Origin: Pusillimonas sp. DMV24BSW_D
GTDB lineage: Bacteria; Pseudomonadota; Gammaproteobacteria; Burkholderiales; Burkholderiaceae_B
NCBI RefSeq assembly: GCF_011388195.1
Contig: NZ_CP049990.1
Span: 1,550,001 to 1,614,000 of the forward strand
DNA: 64,000 nucleotides
Reading direction: 5' to 3'
A program made the position numbers and the translations under genes. The stretch's first letter is position 1; each line of letters opens with the position of its first letter. Below, one piece after another: positions 42,990 to 53,927 of this stretch. The notes below the pieces were generated by a model. That model saw only the letters and a program-made list of their open reading frames with translations. It was not told the origin of the DNA and did no database searches.

Positions 42990-44159
42990 ATGAAAAAAAG
43001 TCTGCTTACAGCCGCGTTGATCGCCGGCTTCGCTGCAGGTGCGGTACAAGCTGAAACTTCCGTTACGCTGTACGGCCGCGTTGACGGTGGTTTTGGTTAC
43101 CAGCAATTCAAAGGTACTGATGCTGCCGGCGCCGACGTTAAAGGCACAAACACTGGTATGGTCAGCGGTATCAACTCCGGCAACCGCTGGGGCTTGAAGG
43201 GTACCGAAGATCTGGGTGAAGGTCTGAAGGCGGTTTTCCAATTGGAAAGTGGTTTCGACCTGGGTACAGGTGAATCCGGTCAGGGTCAGCGTTTGTTCGG
43301 TCGCCATGCTACTGTTGGTTTAATGTCCGATTCCTGGGGGCGTCTCGACTTTGGCCGTCAAGCCAATATCGCCTCGAAATACTTCGCGGATATTGCAACT
43401 CCTTTTGGTACGACTTTCGGCCAAGCGAGTGTTGGATCGGCATTTAGCGTTGCTGGAAATCACCGCCTCGACAACATGATCATGTATCAAACCCCCAGCT
43501 TCTCCGGCTTCCAGTTCGGTGTTGGTTATTCCTTTAATGCCGACGGCAATCAGGAATTCAAGCGTTCGGGTGGCGGTGATCCCAACGTGCGTTCCTGGAC
43601 AACGGGTTTGCGTTACGCAAACGGCCCTCTGGCCGCCGCATTGGTTTATGACCAGTTCAAGAACAGCGAAGCTGCCGGCGTAGCTGCTGCTGACAGCGGT
43701 GTAACAGTTAAGTCCTGGAATCTGGCTCTGAGCTATGACTTCGAAGTAGTTAAAGTTCACGCTGCAGGTGGTCAAACACGTAATGGCTGGTTCTCCGCTA
43801 ACTCCAGCTTGGGCAGCAACAGCTACCTGGGCGACTTCCAGGGTAACTTGTCCGACGGTCTTGAACTCGATTCGTTCGCCGTTAACGACAACCTGAAAGT
43901 GAATTCCTACGCTTTGGGTCTGAGCGCACCTGTTGGTTCCGCCGGCAAGATCATGGCCAGCTGGATGATGTCTGATCCCAGCAACGCTGGTATCTACAAC
44001 TGGGGTGAGGACAAGCAGAGCGTATACAGCCTTGGCTACAGCTACAAGCTGTCCAAGCGTACCAACATCTACGCTTTGGGTTCTTATGCTGACAACGTCA
44101 ACTTCCAAGACGACCTGAAAGCTACTCAGTTCGCTGTTGGCTTGCGTCACCAGTTCTAA
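42990..44159 (+). CDS. Gram-negative porin (betaproteobacterial Omp32-type, trimeric)
   Basis: 389 residues with a signal peptide (MKKSLLTAALIAGFAAGAVQA). The mature N-terminus ETSVTLYGRVDGGFGYQQ, the SGINSGNRWGLKGTEDLGEGLKAVFQLESGFD block and FGRQANIASKYFADIATPFG are hallmarks of Burkholderiales porins. It ends in the terminal beta-strand FAVGLRHQF with a final Phe needed for BAM recognition. It forms a 16-strand trimeric channel for small solutes. GGAG precedes the ATG. Codon use is strongly biased towards preferred codons, suggesting high expression. Confidence 0.95.
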   Translation: MKKSLLTAALIAGFAAGAVQAETSVTLYGRVDGGFGYQQFKGTDAAGADVKGTNTGMVSGINSGNRWGLKGTEDLGEGLKAVFQLESGFDLGTGESGQGQRLFGRHATVGLMSDSWGRLDFGRQANIASKYFADIATPFGTTFGQASVGSAFSVAGNHRLDNMIMYQTPSFSGFQFGVGYSFNADGNQEFKRSGGGDPNVRSWTTGLRYANGPLAAALVYDQFKNSEAAGVAAADSGVTVKSWNLALSYDFEVVKVHAAGGQTRNGWFSANSSLGSNSYLGDFQGNLSDGLELDSFAVNDNLKVNSYALGLSAPVGSAGKIMASWMMSDPSNAGIYNWGEDKQSVYSLGYSYKLSKRTNIYALGSYADNVNFQDDLKATQFAVGLRHQF

Positions 44160-44203
44160 TTTGAAGTTGTATTTCGCTTCAAATCTGAACGCGTCGTAAA
44201 AGA

Positions 44204-44235
44204 CAAAAGCCACCTCTCGGGGTGGCTTTTGTTTT
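44204..44235 (+). terminator. Rho-independent terminator after the porin gene
   Basis: Perfect 11-bp stem CAAAAGCCACC / GGTGGCTTTTG with a 6-base loop, followed by TTTT. It isolates the porin from the nuo operon. Confidence 0.9.
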
Positions 44236-44292
44236 GCGTCGTTGTTTTGTATCAAAACAGGGTTAACCCCCAAATGTGCGTTCGCAAAATGA

Positions 44293-44298
44293 TACAAT
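44293..44298 (+). promoter_or_regulatory. Candidate -10 of the nuo operon promoter
   Basis: TACAAT lies 35 bases before nuoA, after the porin terminator. The -35 is unclear. A 10-base palindrome GGGTTAACCC (44260-44269) sits about 25 bases upstream and could bind a regulator. Confidence 0.35.
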
Positions 44299-44332
44299 CC
44301 AAAAGTTTACTTATCACGGTTGGACGCATGGC

Positions 44333-44692
44333 ATGAACCTGCAAGAGTATTTCCCCGTTCTGCTGTTTGTTATTGTTGCCACGGGCATTGGCTTTGCGCT
44401 TTTAACGGTTGGCCGCGTGTTGGGGCCTCATCGCCCTGATGCTGAAAAGTTGTCTCCCTACGAGTGTGGTTTCGAAGCATTCGATGATTCGCGCATGAAG
44501 TTCGATGTGCGTTATTACCTGGTTGCCATTCTCTTCATTTTGTTCGATCTTGAAATTGCCTTTCTTTTCCCCTGGGCAATTGCGAACGATGCCCTGGGCA
44601 TGGTTGGGTTCTGGACTGTAATGGTATTTCTGGCGGTGCTCACCGTTGGTTTCCTTTACGAGTGGAAGAAGGGCGCGCTCGACTGGGAGTAG
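44333..44692 (+). CDS. nuoA: NADH-quinone oxidoreductase subunit A
   Basis: 119 residues, the normal NuoA length, with three membrane helices and the conserved loop [21 protein letters not shown] between the first two, followed by [21 protein letters not shown]. It is part of the complex I membrane arm near the quinone site. The start is the ATG at 44333; the longer frame adds 19 non-conserved residues. First gene of the operon. Confidence 0.97.
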   Translation: MNLQEYFPVLLFVIVATGIGFALLTVGRVLGPHRPDAEKLSPYECGFEAFDDSRMKFDVRYYLVAILFILFDLEIAFLFPWAIANDALGMVGFWTVMVFLAVLTVGFLYEWKKGALDWE

Positions 44693-44758
44693 TCGACGCT
44701 GCGCGTGGCAGATTTGTTATGGCCGGCATACGGCATTTATCGTTATTTGGGCTAAATC

Positions 44759-45235
44759 ATGGCAATCGACGGCATTCTGAAAGAAGGCTTTATCACGACC
44801 AGTGCAGACAAGTTTTTGAACTGGGCCAAAACCGGTTCTTTGTGGCCAATGACATTCGGTCTGGCTTGCTGTGCCGTGGAAATGATGCACGCCGGCGCGG
44901 CGCGCTACGACCTTGACCAATTCGGTATTATTTTTCGCCCCAGTCCGCGTCAGTCCGATCTCATGATCGTGGCCGGCACTTTGTGCAACAAAATGGCACC
45001 TGCCTTGCGCAAGGTTTACGACCAAATGCCTGAGCCGCGTTGGGTGGTTTCCATGGGCTCCTGTGCGAACGGGGGCGGCTATTATCACTATTCTTATTCT
45101 GTCGTCAGGGGCTGCGATCGAATTGTCCCGGTCGATGTTTATGTGCCGGGGTGCCCCCCCACAGCGGAAGCGCTGGTTTACGGGCTTTTGCAAATGCAAA
45201 ATAAAATTCGCCTCACCAACACCATCGCCCGCTAA
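44759..45235 (+). CDS. nuoB: NADH-quinone oxidoreductase subunit B
   Basis: 158 residues. It carries the N2 [4Fe-4S] ligands: the tandem Cys in [10 protein letters not shown], the Cys in [16 protein letters not shown] and the one in [14 protein letters not shown]2 is the last cluster before quinone. Soluble subunit of the connecting module. The 66-base gap after nuoA holds no gene; the binding site is weak. Confidence 0.97.
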   Translation: MAIDGILKEGFITTSADKFLNWAKTGSLWPMTFGLACCAVEMMHAGAARYDLDQFGIIFRPSPRQSDLMIVAGTLCNKMAPALRKVYDQMPEPRWVVSMGSCANGGGYYHYSYSVVRGCDRIVPVDVYVPGCPPTAEALVYGLLQMQNKIRLTNTIAR

Positions 45236-45271
45236 TTTGCGCGCCCCTTTAAATCGTCCGACGAATTTATT

Positions 45272-45883
45272 ATGACCCGGCTTGAAACTCTGAAAAATCA
45301 CCTGCAGACACAGTTTGCCCAAAACTGTTCCCTGAAGGAAGCGTTGAACGAGCTCACTCTTGATGTCCCGGCGGGCCAGTGGGTAGATGTCTGCACTGCT
45401 TTGCGTGATACACCGGCATTGTCTTTCGAACTATGCATCGATTTATGCGGGGTCGATTACGCCACATACGGCGAACCCGCCGCGCAGGTTGCGCCGCCCA
45501 AGTTTCCTCAACGTTATGCCGTTGTGATTCACCTGCTGTCTGTTGCGCACAATTGGCGGTTGCGAGTTCGTACATGGGTGCAAAACGATGAATTCCCCGT
45601 GATAGATACGCTGTTCAATGTCTGGCCTTCGGTGAACTGGTTCGAGCGCGAAGCATTCGATTTGTATGGCATTGTGTTCGAAGGTCACCCTGATTTGCGG
45701 CGCATTCTTACCGATTATGGGTTTATCGGGCATCCCTTCCGCAAAGATTTCCCTCTGTCGGGCAACGTTGAAATGCGTTACGACACCGAGCAGAAACGGG
45801 TGATTTATCAGCCGGTTTCCATTGAGCCGCGCGAAATTACGCCGCGTATCGTGCGTGAAGAGGGCTACGGAGTAGAGCGATAA
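45272..45883 (+). CDS. nuoC: NADH-quinone oxidoreductase subunit C
   Basis: 203 residues, an independent NuoC rather than the fused NuoCD of E. coli. Signatures are [11 protein letters not shown], the [32 protein letters not shown] block and [12 protein letters not shown]. It forms part of the hydrophilic Q-module with NuoB, D and I. One base separates its stop from nuoD. Confidence 0.97.
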   Translation: MTRLETLKNHLQTQFAQNCSLKEALNELTLDVPAGQWVDVCTALRDTPALSFELCIDLCGVDYATYGEPAAQVAPPKFPQRYAVVIHLLSVAHNWRLRVRTWVQNDEFPVIDTLFNVWPSVNWFEREAFDLYGIVFEGHPDLRRILTDYGFIGHPFRKDFPLSGNVEMRYDTEQKRVIYQPVSIEPREITPRIVREEGYGVER

Positions 45884-45884
45884 C

Positions 45885-47141
45885 ATGGCTGAAATCAAGA
45901 ATTACACCCTGAACTTCGGGCCTCAGCACCCTGCGGCACACGGCGTGTTGCGCCTGGTTCTTGAGCTCGACGGCGAAGTTATTCAGCGAGCCGATCCTCA
46001 CATTGGTTTGTTGCATCGCGCTACCGAAAAACTGGCCGAGCACAAAACTTATTTGCAAAGCTTGCCTTACATGGATCGTCTTGATTACGTTTCCATGATG
46101 TGCAATGAGCACGCCTATGTGATGGCGATTGAAAAGCTCGCCGGCATAGATGTGCCGTTGCGCGCGCAGTATATCCGGGTCATGTTCGACGAAATCACCC
46201 GGATTCTGAATCATTTAATGTCTCTCGGCTCGCATGCGCTCGACGTGGGCGCCATGGCGGTATTTCTTTATACGTTCCGCGAGCGTGAAGACTTAATGGA
46301 TTGTTACGAAGCCGTGTCTGGTGCCCGCATGCATGCGGCATACTATCGCCCGGGCGGCGTGTATCGCGACCTGCCTGACACCATGCCGCAGTATGGTGAA
46401 AGCAGCCAATACCGCAGTGCCAAAGAATTAAAAGCCATGAACGATGCACGTTCCGGCTCATTGCTCGACTTCATCGAAGATTTCACCAATCGTTTCCCAA
46501 CCTGTATTGATGAATACGAAACACTGCTAACCGACAATCGCATCTGGAAGCAGCGTTTGGTGGGCGTTGGTGTAGTCGACCCGGATCGCGCCAAAGCGCT
46601 GGGCTTTACCGGGCCTATGCTGCGTGGTTCCGGTGTGGAATGGGATTTGCGTCGCACACAACCTTACGAAGTGTACGATCGCCTCGATTTCGACATACCG
46701 GTAGGTGTGAACGGCGACAGCTACGATCGTTATCTGGTGCGTGTGGCTGAAATGCGTGAAAGTAACCGCATTATTCGCCAGTGCGTTGAGTGGTTGCGCA
46801 ATAACCCCGGCCCGGTCATCGTCGACAACCACAAAGTCGCGCCGCCTTCGCGCGAGGAAATGAAAACCGGGATGGAAGATCTCATTCACCATTTCAAGTT
46901 GTTTTCCGAAGGGATGCATGTGCCGCGTGGCGAGGCCTACAGTGCGGTTGAACATCCCAAAGGCGAATTTGGTATTTACATGATTTCCGATGGGGCCAAT
47001 AAGCCGTATCGCTTGAAAATTCGTGCGCCGGGGTTTGCGCATTTGCAAGCGCTTGATGAAATGTCACGTGGGCACATGATTGCCGATGCGGTAACCATTA
47101 TCGGTACGCTCGATATTGTGTTTGGTGAAATTGACCGCTAA
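45885..47141 (+). CDS. nuoD: NADH-quinone oxidoreductase subunit D
   Basis: 418 residues, the 49-kDa-type subunit related to hydrogenase large subunits. [22 protein letters not shown], the [30 protein letters not shown] block (quinone-pocket Tyr and His), and the C-terminal DIVFGEIDR are hallmarks. With NuoB it makes the quinone-binding cavity. Begins one base after nuoC. Confidence 0.98.
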   Translation: MAEIKNYTLNFGPQHPAAHGVLRLVLELDGEVIQRADPHIGLLHRATEKLAEHKTYLQSLPYMDRLDYVSMMCNEHAYVMAIEKLAGIDVPLRAQYIRVMFDEITRILNHLMSLGSHALDVGAMAVFLYTFREREDLMDCYEAVSGARMHAAYYRPGGVYRDLPDTMPQYGESSQYRSAKELKAMNDARSGSLLDFIEDFTNRFPTCIDEYETLLTDNRIWKQRLVGVGVVDPDRAKALGFTGPMLRGSGVEWDLRRTQPYEVYDRLDFDIPVGVNGDSYDRYLVRVAEMRESNRIIRQCVEWLRNNPGPVIVDNHKVAPPSREEMKTGMEDLIHHFKLFSEGMHVPRGEAYSAVEHPKGEFGIYMISDGANKPYRLKIRAPGFAHLQALDEMSRGHMIADAVTIIGTLDIVFGEIDR

Positions 47142-47175
47142 CGGGCGCAAGCCAAGGTAACGACCGGATCAAACT

Positions 47176-47670
47176 ATGCTGCTTTCCGAAAAAGCCTATC
47201 AGAAAATTGACCGGGAACTGATCAAGTTCCCCGAAGAACAGAAGCAATCAGCCATTATGGCTGCATTGGCCATAGCCCAAGACGAGAAAGGTTGGGTTTC
47301 TATCGACGTTATTGAAGATGTTGCCCGTTATTTGCAGGTTCCACCTATTGCTGTTCAAGAGGTGGCAACGTTCTACAACATGTTCGATACCCAGCTTCCT
47401 GGTCGTTTCAAAATATCCGTGTGCACTAATTTGCCCTGTGCTTTGCGCGACGGCGTTAGCGCAGCGGAGCATTTGAAGAAAACGTTGGGTATCGGTTTTC
47501 ATGAAACAACGCAAGACGGTCTCTTCTCATTGGTTGAGGGTGAGTGCATGGGCGCTTGTGGAGATTCCCCGGTCATGTTGGTGAACAACAAGCACATGTG
47601 TGTGCGCATGATGCCGGAAAAGATCGATGCCATGATCAATGAATTGAAACAGAACGGGGGGGCGCAATGA
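47176..47670 (+). CDS. nuoE: NADH-quinone oxidoreductase subunit E
   Basis: 164 residues, thioredoxin-like. It binds [2Fe-2S] cluster N1a through CTNLPC and the Cys pair in [16 protein letters not shown]. Helical N-terminus with [12 protein letters not shown] and EVATFYNMF. Part of the NADH dehydrogenase module. It overlaps nuoF by four bases (ATGA). Confidence 0.97.
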   Translation: MLLSEKAYQKIDRELIKFPEEQKQSAIMAALAIAQDEKGWVSIDVIEDVARYLQVPPIAVQEVATFYNMFDTQLPGRFKISVCTNLPCALRDGVSAAEHLKKTLGIGFHETTQDGLFSLVEGECMGACGDSPVMLVNNKHMCVRMMPEKIDAMINELKQNGGAQ

Positions 47671-49034
47671 GCACCGCCGCTATTTTGCAAAAATTTTCGG
47701 AAGGCCTCGATATTGCGCCCAACAACGACTTGTCGCGCAGTATGATTTTTCATGGTCGTCATATCAGCCCGCAAATCGTGGCCGGTCTCGATGGCACGAA
47801 TTGGCGCCTGGAAGATTACGTAAAGCGGGGCGGGTATGAAGCCTTGCGCAAAATTTTGTCCTCCGGCATGACACCGGAAGACGTCATTGAAGAGGTTAAA
47901 ACCTCTGGTTTGCGTGGTCGTGGGGGGGCAGGCTTTCCCACCGGTTTGAAGTGGAGCTTCATGCCCCGCAACTTACCTGGTCAGAAATATCTGGTGTGTA
48001 ACTCAGACGAAGGCGAACCGGGTACGTTCAAAGATCGCGATATTCTTCGCTTCAACCCGCATATTGTCATTGAAGGTATGGCCATTGCAGCTTACGCCAT
48101 GGGTTGCAGCGTGGGCTACAACTATATTCACGGCGAAATTTTCGAAATATATGATCGTTTCGAAGAAGCGCTGGAAGAAGCGCGTAAAGCCGGTTTTCTG
48201 GGTGACAAAATCCTGGGCAGCAATTTCAGCTTCCAGTTGCACGCATTCCATGGTTACGGCGCCTATATTTGCGGGGAAGAAACCGCATTGTTGGAGTCGT
48301 TGGAAGGCAAGAAAGGTCAGCCACGTTTCAAACCGCCTTTCCCCGCCAGCTACGGTTTATACGGCAAGCCCACCACCATTAACAACACGGAAACGTTCGC
48401 TGCGGTGCCCTGGATTTTCCGCAACAGCGGTCAAGCCTATCTGGAAACCGGTATCCCCAATAATGGCGGCACAAAGCTGTTTTCTGTGTCGGGCGACGTT
48501 GAATTGCCCGGGAATTATGAAGTTCCAATGGGCACGCCGTTTTCGGAGCTTTTGAAGTTGGCAGGCGGCATGCGTGGCGGGCGTAAAATCAAAGCGGTGA
48601 TTCCCGGAGGGTCGAGTGCTCCGGTGGTGCCGGGCGACGTCATGATGGAAACCACCATGGATTACGACGGCATTACCAAGGCCGGCTCGATGCTGGGTTC
48701 GGGGGCCGTCATCGTCATGGACGAAACCCGCTGCATGGTGAAATCTTTGATGCGTCTGTCTTATTTTTACTATGAAGAAAGCTGCGGGCAGTGCACACCG
48801 TGTCGCGAGGGTACGGGCTGGTTGTATCGCATGGTGCATCGAATTGAGCACGGTCAAGGGCGTCCGGAAGACCTTGAGGTTCTTGATTCCGTTGCGCATA
48901 ACATTATGGGCCGCACGATTTGTGCACTGGGCGATGCTGCAGCCATGCCCGTTCGCAGCTTTATCAAGCATTTCCGCGACGAGTTCGCACACCACATCGA
49001 GCATAAAAGCTGTGTGGTGCCCAAATATTTGTAG
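47667..49034 (+). CDS. nuoF: NADH-quinone oxidoreductase subunit F (NADH- and FMN-binding)
   Basis: 455 residues. [16 protein letters not shown] binds [22 protein letters not shown] and [17 protein letters not shown] bind FMN, and [14 protein letters not shown] with a later Cys ([12 protein letters not shown]) holds cluster N3. It is where NADH delivers electrons. Translationally coupled to nuoE. Confidence 0.98.
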   Translation: MSTAAILQKFSEGLDIAPNNDLSRSMIFHGRHISPQIVAGLDGTNWRLEDYVKRGGYEALRKILSSGMTPEDVIEEVKTSGLRGRGGAGFPTGLKWSFMPRNLPGQKYLVCNSDEGEPGTFKDRDILRFNPHIVIEGMAIAAYAMGCSVGYNYIHGEIFEIYDRFEEALEEARKAGFLGDKILGSNFSFQLHAFHGYGAYICGEETALLESLEGKKGQPRFKPPFPASYGLYGKPTTINNTETFAAVPWIFRNSGQAYLETGIPNNGGTKLFSVSGDVELPGNYEVPMGTPFSELLKLAGGMRGGRKIKAVIPGGSSAPVVPGDVMMETTMDYDGITKAGSMLGSGAVIVMDETRCMVKSLMRLSYFYYEESCGQCTPCREGTGWLYRMVHRIEHGQGRPEDLEVLDSVAHNIMGRTICALGDAAAMPVRSFIKHFRDEFAHHIEHKSCVVPKYL

Positions 49035-49049
49035 GGTCAGGATACGCTA

Positions 49050-51377
49050 ATGGTTGAACTCACCATCGACGGCAAGAAAGTTGAAGTGCCCGAAGGCAGC
49101 ATGGTTATGCATGCGGCCAATAAGCTCGGGCTGTATGTGCCGCATTTTTGCTATCACAAGAAATTGTCTATTGCGGCCAACTGCCGCATGTGTTTGGTTG
49201 AGGTTGAGAAAGCCCCCAAACCCATGCCCGCTTGTGCCACCCCGGCCTCCAACGGCATGGTTGTTCACACCGCGTCTGAAAAAGCGGTGGCGGCACAAGA
49301 AAGCGTCATGGAGTTCCTGCTGATCAATCACCCTCTCGATTGTCCCATTTGCGATCAGGGCGGTGAGTGCCAATTGCAAGATTTGTCGGTGGGCTACGGC
49401 GAGTCGGCTTCGCGCTATAAAGAAGAGAAGCGCGTGGTCTTTCATAAAGAGATGGGGCCGCTCATTTCCGCAGAGGAAATGCCGCGCTGTATTCATTGCA
49501 CACGTTGTGTACGCTTCGGTCAGGAAATCGGCGGCATGATGGAACTGGGGATGATTAACCGGGGAGAACACTCCGAAATTACCAGCTTCGTGGGTCGAGC
49601 AGTCGAGTCCGAACTGTCGGGAAACATGATCGACATCTGCCCGGTTGGGGCGCTGACCTCCAAGCCGTTCCGCTATTCGGCACGTACATGGGAGCTGGCG
49701 CGTCGCCGGTCGGTTAGCCCGCACGACAGCCTGGGTGCGAACCTTGTTGTACAAGTGAAGAACGATCAGGTGATGCGTGTCGTTCCCTTCGAAAATGAAG
49801 AGGTTAACGAGTGCTGGATTTCCGACCGTGATCGTTTTGCCTATACCGGTTTGTATGCCGGCGATCGCCTGGCGCATCCCATGGTGAAAGACGCCGACGG
49901 CAATTGGTCGGAAGCGTCTTGGGGCGATGCGTTGCAGGCTGTAGTGAAAGGCCTGAACAAAGTACGCGACCAACACGGTGCGAATCAAATCGGCGCATTG
50001 GGCAGTGAACTGGCTACGGTGGAAGAGTTATCGCTATTGGCCCGGCTTACGCGCAGCCTTGGTTCGGAAAATATTGATTTTCGTCTGCGCTATAACGATA
50101 CGGATTTTGTCCAGGCATTCCAGGGTGCCCCTTGGCTTGGCATGCCGGTTGCCGAGTTGAATACGCTGGATCGTGTTTTGGTTGTAGGCAGTTTTATCCG
50201 CAAAGATCAGCCTCTCATGGCGCAACGCTTGCGTCAGGCCGCCAAAATGGGTACCCAGATCGCATTTATTGGTAGCGCCTACGACGATCCGCTCATGAAT
50301 GTTGCGTCCCATTTTGAAGTAAAACCTTCAGCCCTGCCCAACGCGCTGGCGGAAGTCGCGGTGGCATTGGCTGAGTCTGCCGGTGAATCACCTGCTCAGG
50401 CTTTCGCGGGTGTCAAAATCTCGGACGCGGCAAAACGTGTTGCCGAAATGTTGGCTTCAGGTCAACGTGTTGCCATTTTGTTGGGTAACACCGCGGTCAC
50501 TTCGCCTTTTGCTTCTCAGATTGCGGCCAATGCACAAGAGGTTGCACGGCTGGCGAAAGGGCGTCTTGGGTTGCTGACAACCGGTGGTAACACGGTAGGT
50601 GGTTATTTGGCAGGGGCTGTACCGGCCGTCGGCGCGCAAACGGCTGCGCAAATGCTAAGCAAGCCATTAAAAGCGTATGTTGTCATGCACGCTGAACCCC
50701 TGTTTGATGCCGATAACGGCCGGCAAGCTGTGCAAACCCTGAAGCAGGCGGAGTTCAACGTGGCGCTTACCCCTTACGCCAATGCGGCTGCTGATTGGGC
50801 CGATGTTATGTTGCCGGTTTCTCCCTACACAGAAACGTCGGGCACGTTTGTGAATGCGGAGGGGCGTGCGCAAAGCTTCCGTGGCACAGCGGCGCCATTC
50901 GGTGAAACGCGTCCAGCCTGGAAAGTGTTGCGTGTTCTGGGTAACTTATTCGAATTGTCGGGTTTCGACGAAGAGACATCAGAGGCGGTGCGCGATGCCG
51001 TGTTGTCGCCCAACGCGCATGAAAGGCTATCCAACGAAGTTCGTATTGCGCCGGCCTTGGTGAATGAGGTCGAGGGGCTTGAACGCGTTGCCGATGTGCC
51101 GGTGTATCGTAGTGACTCAATTGTTCGTCGCGCCAAACCTTTGCAGGAAACGCCGGCCTCCCGTCCGCCCGTTTTGCGCGCGCATGTCGAAACATTGAAG
51201 CAATATGGTTTGCAAGCAGGCGATGCCGCGCGGGTTCGTTCAGAAACCGGGCAGGTGGTTTTGCAAGTACAGGCAGACGACGCCGTGGCGCCGGGTACTG
51301 TGCGTGTTGCTACAGCGTTTCCGCAAACCGTTGACCTGGGTAGTGCCTTTGGCCAAGTTACGTTGGAGCGTGCCTAA
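49050..51377 (+). CDS. nuoG: NADH-quinone oxidoreductase subunit G
   Basis: 775 residues, shorter than the roughly 910-residue E. coli form. Ferredoxin-like N-terminus (CYHKKLSIAANCRMCLVEVE, cluster N1b), CPICDQGGECQLQD (N4), CIHCTRCVRFGQEIGG and IDICPVGALTSKPF (N5 and further ligands). The following region reads TWELARRRSVSPHDSLGANL, without the four-Cys N7 motif of E. coli, so it is the mitochondrial-like type. The C-terminal half is a molybdopterin-oxidoreductase fold without cofactor. nuoH begins on the next base. Confidence 0.97.
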   Translation: MVELTIDGKKVEVPEGSMVMHAANKLGLYVPHFCYHKKLSIAANCRMCLVEVEKAPKPMPACATPASNGMVVHTASEKAVAAQESVMEFLLINHPLDCPICDQGGECQLQDLSVGYGESASRYKEEKRVVFHKEMGPLISAEEMPRCIHCTRCVRFGQEIGGMMELGMINRGEHSEITSFVGRAVESELSGNMIDICPVGALTSKPFRYSARTWELARRRSVSPHDSLGANLVVQVKNDQVMRVVPFENEEVNECWISDRDRFAYTGLYAGDRLAHPMVKDADGNWSEASWGDALQAVVKGLNKVRDQHGANQIGALGSELATVEELSLLARLTRSLGSENIDFRLRYNDTDFVQAFQGAPWLGMPVAELNTLDRVLVVGSFIRKDQPLMAQRLRQAAKMGTQIAFIGSAYDDPLMNVASHFEVKPSALPNALAEVAVALAESAGESPAQAFAGVKISDAAKRVAEMLASGQRVAILLGNTAVTSPFASQIAANAQEVARLAKGRLGLLTTGGNTVGGYLAGAVPAVGAQTAAQMLSKPLKAYVVMHAEPLFDADNGRQAVQTLKQAEFNVALTPYANAAADWADVMLPVSPYTETSGTFVNAEGRAQSFRGTAAPFGETRPAWKVLRVLGNLFELSGFDEETSEAVRDAVLSPNAHERLSNEVRIAPALVNEVEGLERVADVPVYRSDSIVRRAKPLQETPASRPPVLRAHVETLKQYGLQAGDAARVRSETGQVVLQVQADDAVAPGTVRVATAFPQTVDLGSAFGQVTLERA

Positions 51378-52451
51378 ATGGAATGGCTGAACACAATTAA
51401 CGAGTTTGGGGCGGGTCTGATCGGGCCAACTGCGTGGTATGTGGTTTGGACGCTGGTAAAAATTGTGGTGATTGCCGTTCCGATCATTCTTTGCGTTGCC
51501 TACCTTACCTATTGGGAACGGAAAATGATCGGTGCCATGCATATTCGCCTGGGGCCCACACGGGTGGGGCCGCGGGGGCTGCTGCAACCGTTTGCCGACG
51601 TTTTTAAATTGCTCACAAAAGAACTGGTGGTTCCCAGTCAGGCGAATAAGGTTTTGTTTATTCTGGCACCGGTTGTCACGCTAATGCCGGCTTTAGCCGC
51701 CTGGGCCATCATTCCGTTTGGGCCCGAGCTCGTGCTTTCCGATATTAATGCGGGCTTGCTTTACCTGATGGCCATTACGTCGGTGGGGGTCTACGGCGTT
51801 ATTGTCGCAGGGTGGGCATCGAATTCGAAATATGCTTTTTTGGGCGCAATGCGCGCAGCGGCTCAAATGGTTTCGTATGAACTGGCAATCGGGTTCGTGT
51901 TGGTTACGGTACTGCTGGTATCGGGTTCGCTGAATTTAAGCAATATTGTGTTGGGTCAAGACCGTGGCCTGTTTGCCGATATGGGGCTGAACTTCCTGTC
52001 GTGGAACTGGCTGCCACTGCTGCCGCTGTTTGTTATTTACGTGGTGTCCTGTGTGGCGGAAACCAACCGACATCCATTCGATGTCGTGGAAGGTGAGTCG
52101 GAAATTGTTGCCGGCCATATGGTGGAGTACTCGGGTACGGCTTTCGCGCTGTTCTTCCTGGGCGAGTACGCCAATATGATTCTGTTGTCGGCCATGGCCT
52201 CCATTATGTTTCTGGGTGGTTGGCTGCCCATTATTGATATCGCACCCTTCACCTGGATTCCAGGCTGGTTGTGGCTAGGTCTCAAGACCTTTTTCGTAGT
52301 TTCCCTGTTTGTGTGGTTCCGTGCAACGTTTCCCCGTTATCGCTACGACCAAATTATGCGCCTGGGCTGGAAAGTATTTATTCCATTGACGGGTGTCTGG
52401 CTGGTTGTTGTGGCGATCTGGATGCAAACGCCGTGGAATATTTGGCAATAA
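51378..52451 (+). CDS. nuoH: NADH-quinone oxidoreductase subunit H
   Basis: 357 residues with eight or nine membrane helices. [38 protein letters not shown] and [30 protein letters not shown] (acidic quinone-channel loop) are diagnostic. It joins the hydrophilic arm to the proton-pumping arm. Starts immediately after nuoG stops, implying coupled translation. Confidence 0.98.
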   Translation: MEWLNTINEFGAGLIGPTAWYVVWTLVKIVVIAVPIILCVAYLTYWERKMIGAMHIRLGPTRVGPRGLLQPFADVFKLLTKELVVPSQANKVLFILAPVVTLMPALAAWAIIPFGPELVLSDINAGLLYLMAITSVGVYGVIVAGWASNSKYAFLGAMRAAAQMVSYELAIGFVLVTVLLVSGSLNLSNIVLGQDRGLFADMGLNFLSWNWLPLLPLFVIYVVSCVAETNRHPFDVVEGESEIVAGHMVEYSGTAFALFFLGEYANMILLSAMASIMFLGGWLPIIDIAPFTWIPGWLWLGLKTFFVVSLFVWFRATFPRYRYDQIMRLGWKVFIPLTGVWLVVVAIWMQTPWNIWQ

Positions 52452-52471
52452 AGGGTTAACTGGGGCTAGAT

Positions 52472-52960
52472 ATGGAAGCGATTAAAGATTTTTTTGGCAG
52501 TTTAATGCTTACCGAAATGCTTAAAGGCATGCGGTTAACCGGCAAAAATTTTTTCAAGCGGAAAGTGACGTTGCGCTATCCGCAGGAAAAAACGCCTGCT
52601 TCACCGCGTTTTCGCGGGTTGCATGCATTGCGTCGTTATCCGAATGGTGAAGAGCGTTGCATTGCCTGCAAGCTCTGTGAGGCAGTGTGTCCTGCCCTGG
52701 CCATTACGATTGAATCGGAAGAGCGCGATGACGGCTCCCGCCGTACTAGCCGCTACGACATTGACCTGGCCAAATGTATCTTCTGTGGGTTTTGTGAAGA
52801 GAGCTGTCCAGTCGATTCTATTGTGGAAACGCATATCCATGAATACCACGGTGAAAAACGGGGCGATCTCTACTACACCAAAGACATGTTGCTGGCGATC
52901 GGTGATCGCTACGAATCTGAAATTGCGCGCCGTCGATCCGAAGACGCGCCTTATCGCTGA
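52472..52960 (+). CDS. nuoI: NADH-quinone oxidoreductase subunit I
   Basis: 162 residues. Two ferredoxin motifs, [12 protein letters not shown] and [12 protein letters not shown], hold clusters N6a and N6b. The N-terminal amphipathic helix ([17 protein letters not shown]) lies along the membrane, and [17 protein letters not shown] precedes the first cluster. It carries electrons to N2 in NuoB. Confidence 0.98.
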   Translation: MEAIKDFFGSLMLTEMLKGMRLTGKNFFKRKVTLRYPQEKTPASPRFRGLHALRRYPNGEERCIACKLCEAVCPALAITIESEERDDGSRRTSRYDIDLAKCIFCGFCEESCPVDSIVETHIHEYHGEKRGDLYYTKDMLLAIGDRYESEIARRRSEDAPYR

Positions 52961-52978
52961 TCATCAGGACTGACTCTT

Positions 52979-53605
52979 ATGACATTTGCTACTGTCCTGT
53001 TTTATTTGTTGGCCGTTGTTCTGGTGGTGGCCGCGTTTCGCGTTATTACCGCTGCAAGCCCGGTTACCGCCGTATTGAATCTGATTCTGGCATTCTTTAA
53101 TGCTGCAATGCTGTGGATTCTGATCGGTGCAGAATTCCTTGGTTTGTTGCTTGTGCTGGTTTATGTGGGCGCGGTGATGGTGCTTTTCTTGTTCGTCGTC
53201 ATGATGCTTGATGTGCGGATGGAAAATCTGCGCCGTGGAGTGAAAGCGTATTTGCCCATGGGTCTGATTATCGGGTTGATCATGGTGCTGGAAATGGCCT
53301 TTGTGCTCATTACCACATGGGGCGACAGCGGCGGCCCGGCAGCGCAGCAAGCGGGTTACAACAATACCGCTTCACTGGGCGAGCTCATGTACGGCCAATA
53401 TTTTTTCGCCGTTGAAGTTGGTGCGGTTATTTTGCTGGTCGGCATGGTTGCGGCAATTGCACTTACCCTGCGTCGTCGACGCGATGTGAAGTACAGCAAT
53501 CCGTCGCAGCAGGTAAAAGTGCGGGCCAAAGATCGCGTGCGTCTGGTTAACCTGCCGTCTCAAACTGAAAAGGTCGATGAGTCGCGCGACCAGGGGGAAA
53601 AATAA
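52979..53605 (+). CDS. nuoJ: NADH-quinone oxidoreductase subunit J
   Basis: 208 residues with five membrane helices; the third, [26 protein letters not shown], contains the conserved pi-bulge region. A basic soluble tail (about 165-208) follows. Part of the proton-channel arm next to NuoA and K. Its stop shares one base with the nuoK start (TAATG). Confidence 0.97.
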   Translation: MTFATVLFYLLAVVLVVAAFRVITAASPVTAVLNLILAFFNAAMLWILIGAEFLGLLLVLVYVGAVMVLFLFVVMMLDVRMENLRRGVKAYLPMGLIIGLIMVLEMAFVLITTWGDSGGPAAQQAGYNNTASLGELMYGQYFFAVEVGAVILLVGMVAAIALTLRRRRDVKYSNPSQQVKVRAKDRVRLVNLPSQTEKVDESRDQGEK

Positions 53606-53913
53606 TGACCATTACCTTGGCCCACTATCTGGTTCTGGCAGCCATTCTTTTCTGCATCGGTGTTTTTGGTTTTTTTGTGAATCGACGAAATTTGTTGATT
53701 CTGCTCATGTCCATTGAGCTGATTCTTCTGTCGGCCAATATTAATTTTGTGGCGTTTTCCACCTGGCTGGGCGAAGCCTCGGGTCAGGTCTTCGTGTTCT
53801 TCATTCTTACCGTTGCCGCCGCTGAGGCTGCAATCGGTCTGGCTATTTTGGTGTTGTTGTTCCGTAACCTGAACACCATCAATGTTGAAGAACTGGATCA
53901 CCTGAACGGTTGA
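53605..53913 (+). CDS. nuoK: NADH-quinone oxidoreductase subunit K
   Basis: 102 residues, the normal length, with three helices. The two membrane Glu residues needed for proton transfer are present in [19 protein letters not shown] and [18 protein letters not shown]. MrpC-like. One-base overlap with nuoJ. Confidence 0.98.
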   Translation: MTITLAHYLVLAAILFCIGVFGFFVNRRNLLILLMSIELILLSANINFVAFSTWLGEASGQVFVFFILTVAAAEAAIGLAILVLLFRNLNTINVEELDHLNG

Positions 53914-53927
53914 TGGAATAAATAACT

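Noticed and set aside
42818-43054. Small frame running into the porin start
   Set aside because: No conserved features, out of phase with the porin and within its leader.
44260-44269. Palindrome GGGTTAACCC before nuoA as a defined regulator site
   Set aside because: Ten-base palindromes occur by chance; no known regulator consensus matches, so only noted with the promoter.
43320-44297. A 325-codon open frame on the minus strand opposite the porin gene
   Set aside because: The plus strand encodes a clear porin with signal peptide and terminal Phe; the antisense frame has no recognisable protein pattern and arises from the porin's biased codons.
37155-44332. Genomic island with direct-repeat attachment sites at tRNA-Leu(GAG)
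   Set aside because: No duplicate of the tRNA 3' end was found before nuoA and there is no integrase gene.
49047-49988. A 313-codon frame opposite nuoG
   Set aside because: Shadow of nuoG; no binding site and a His/Arg-rich unlikely composition.
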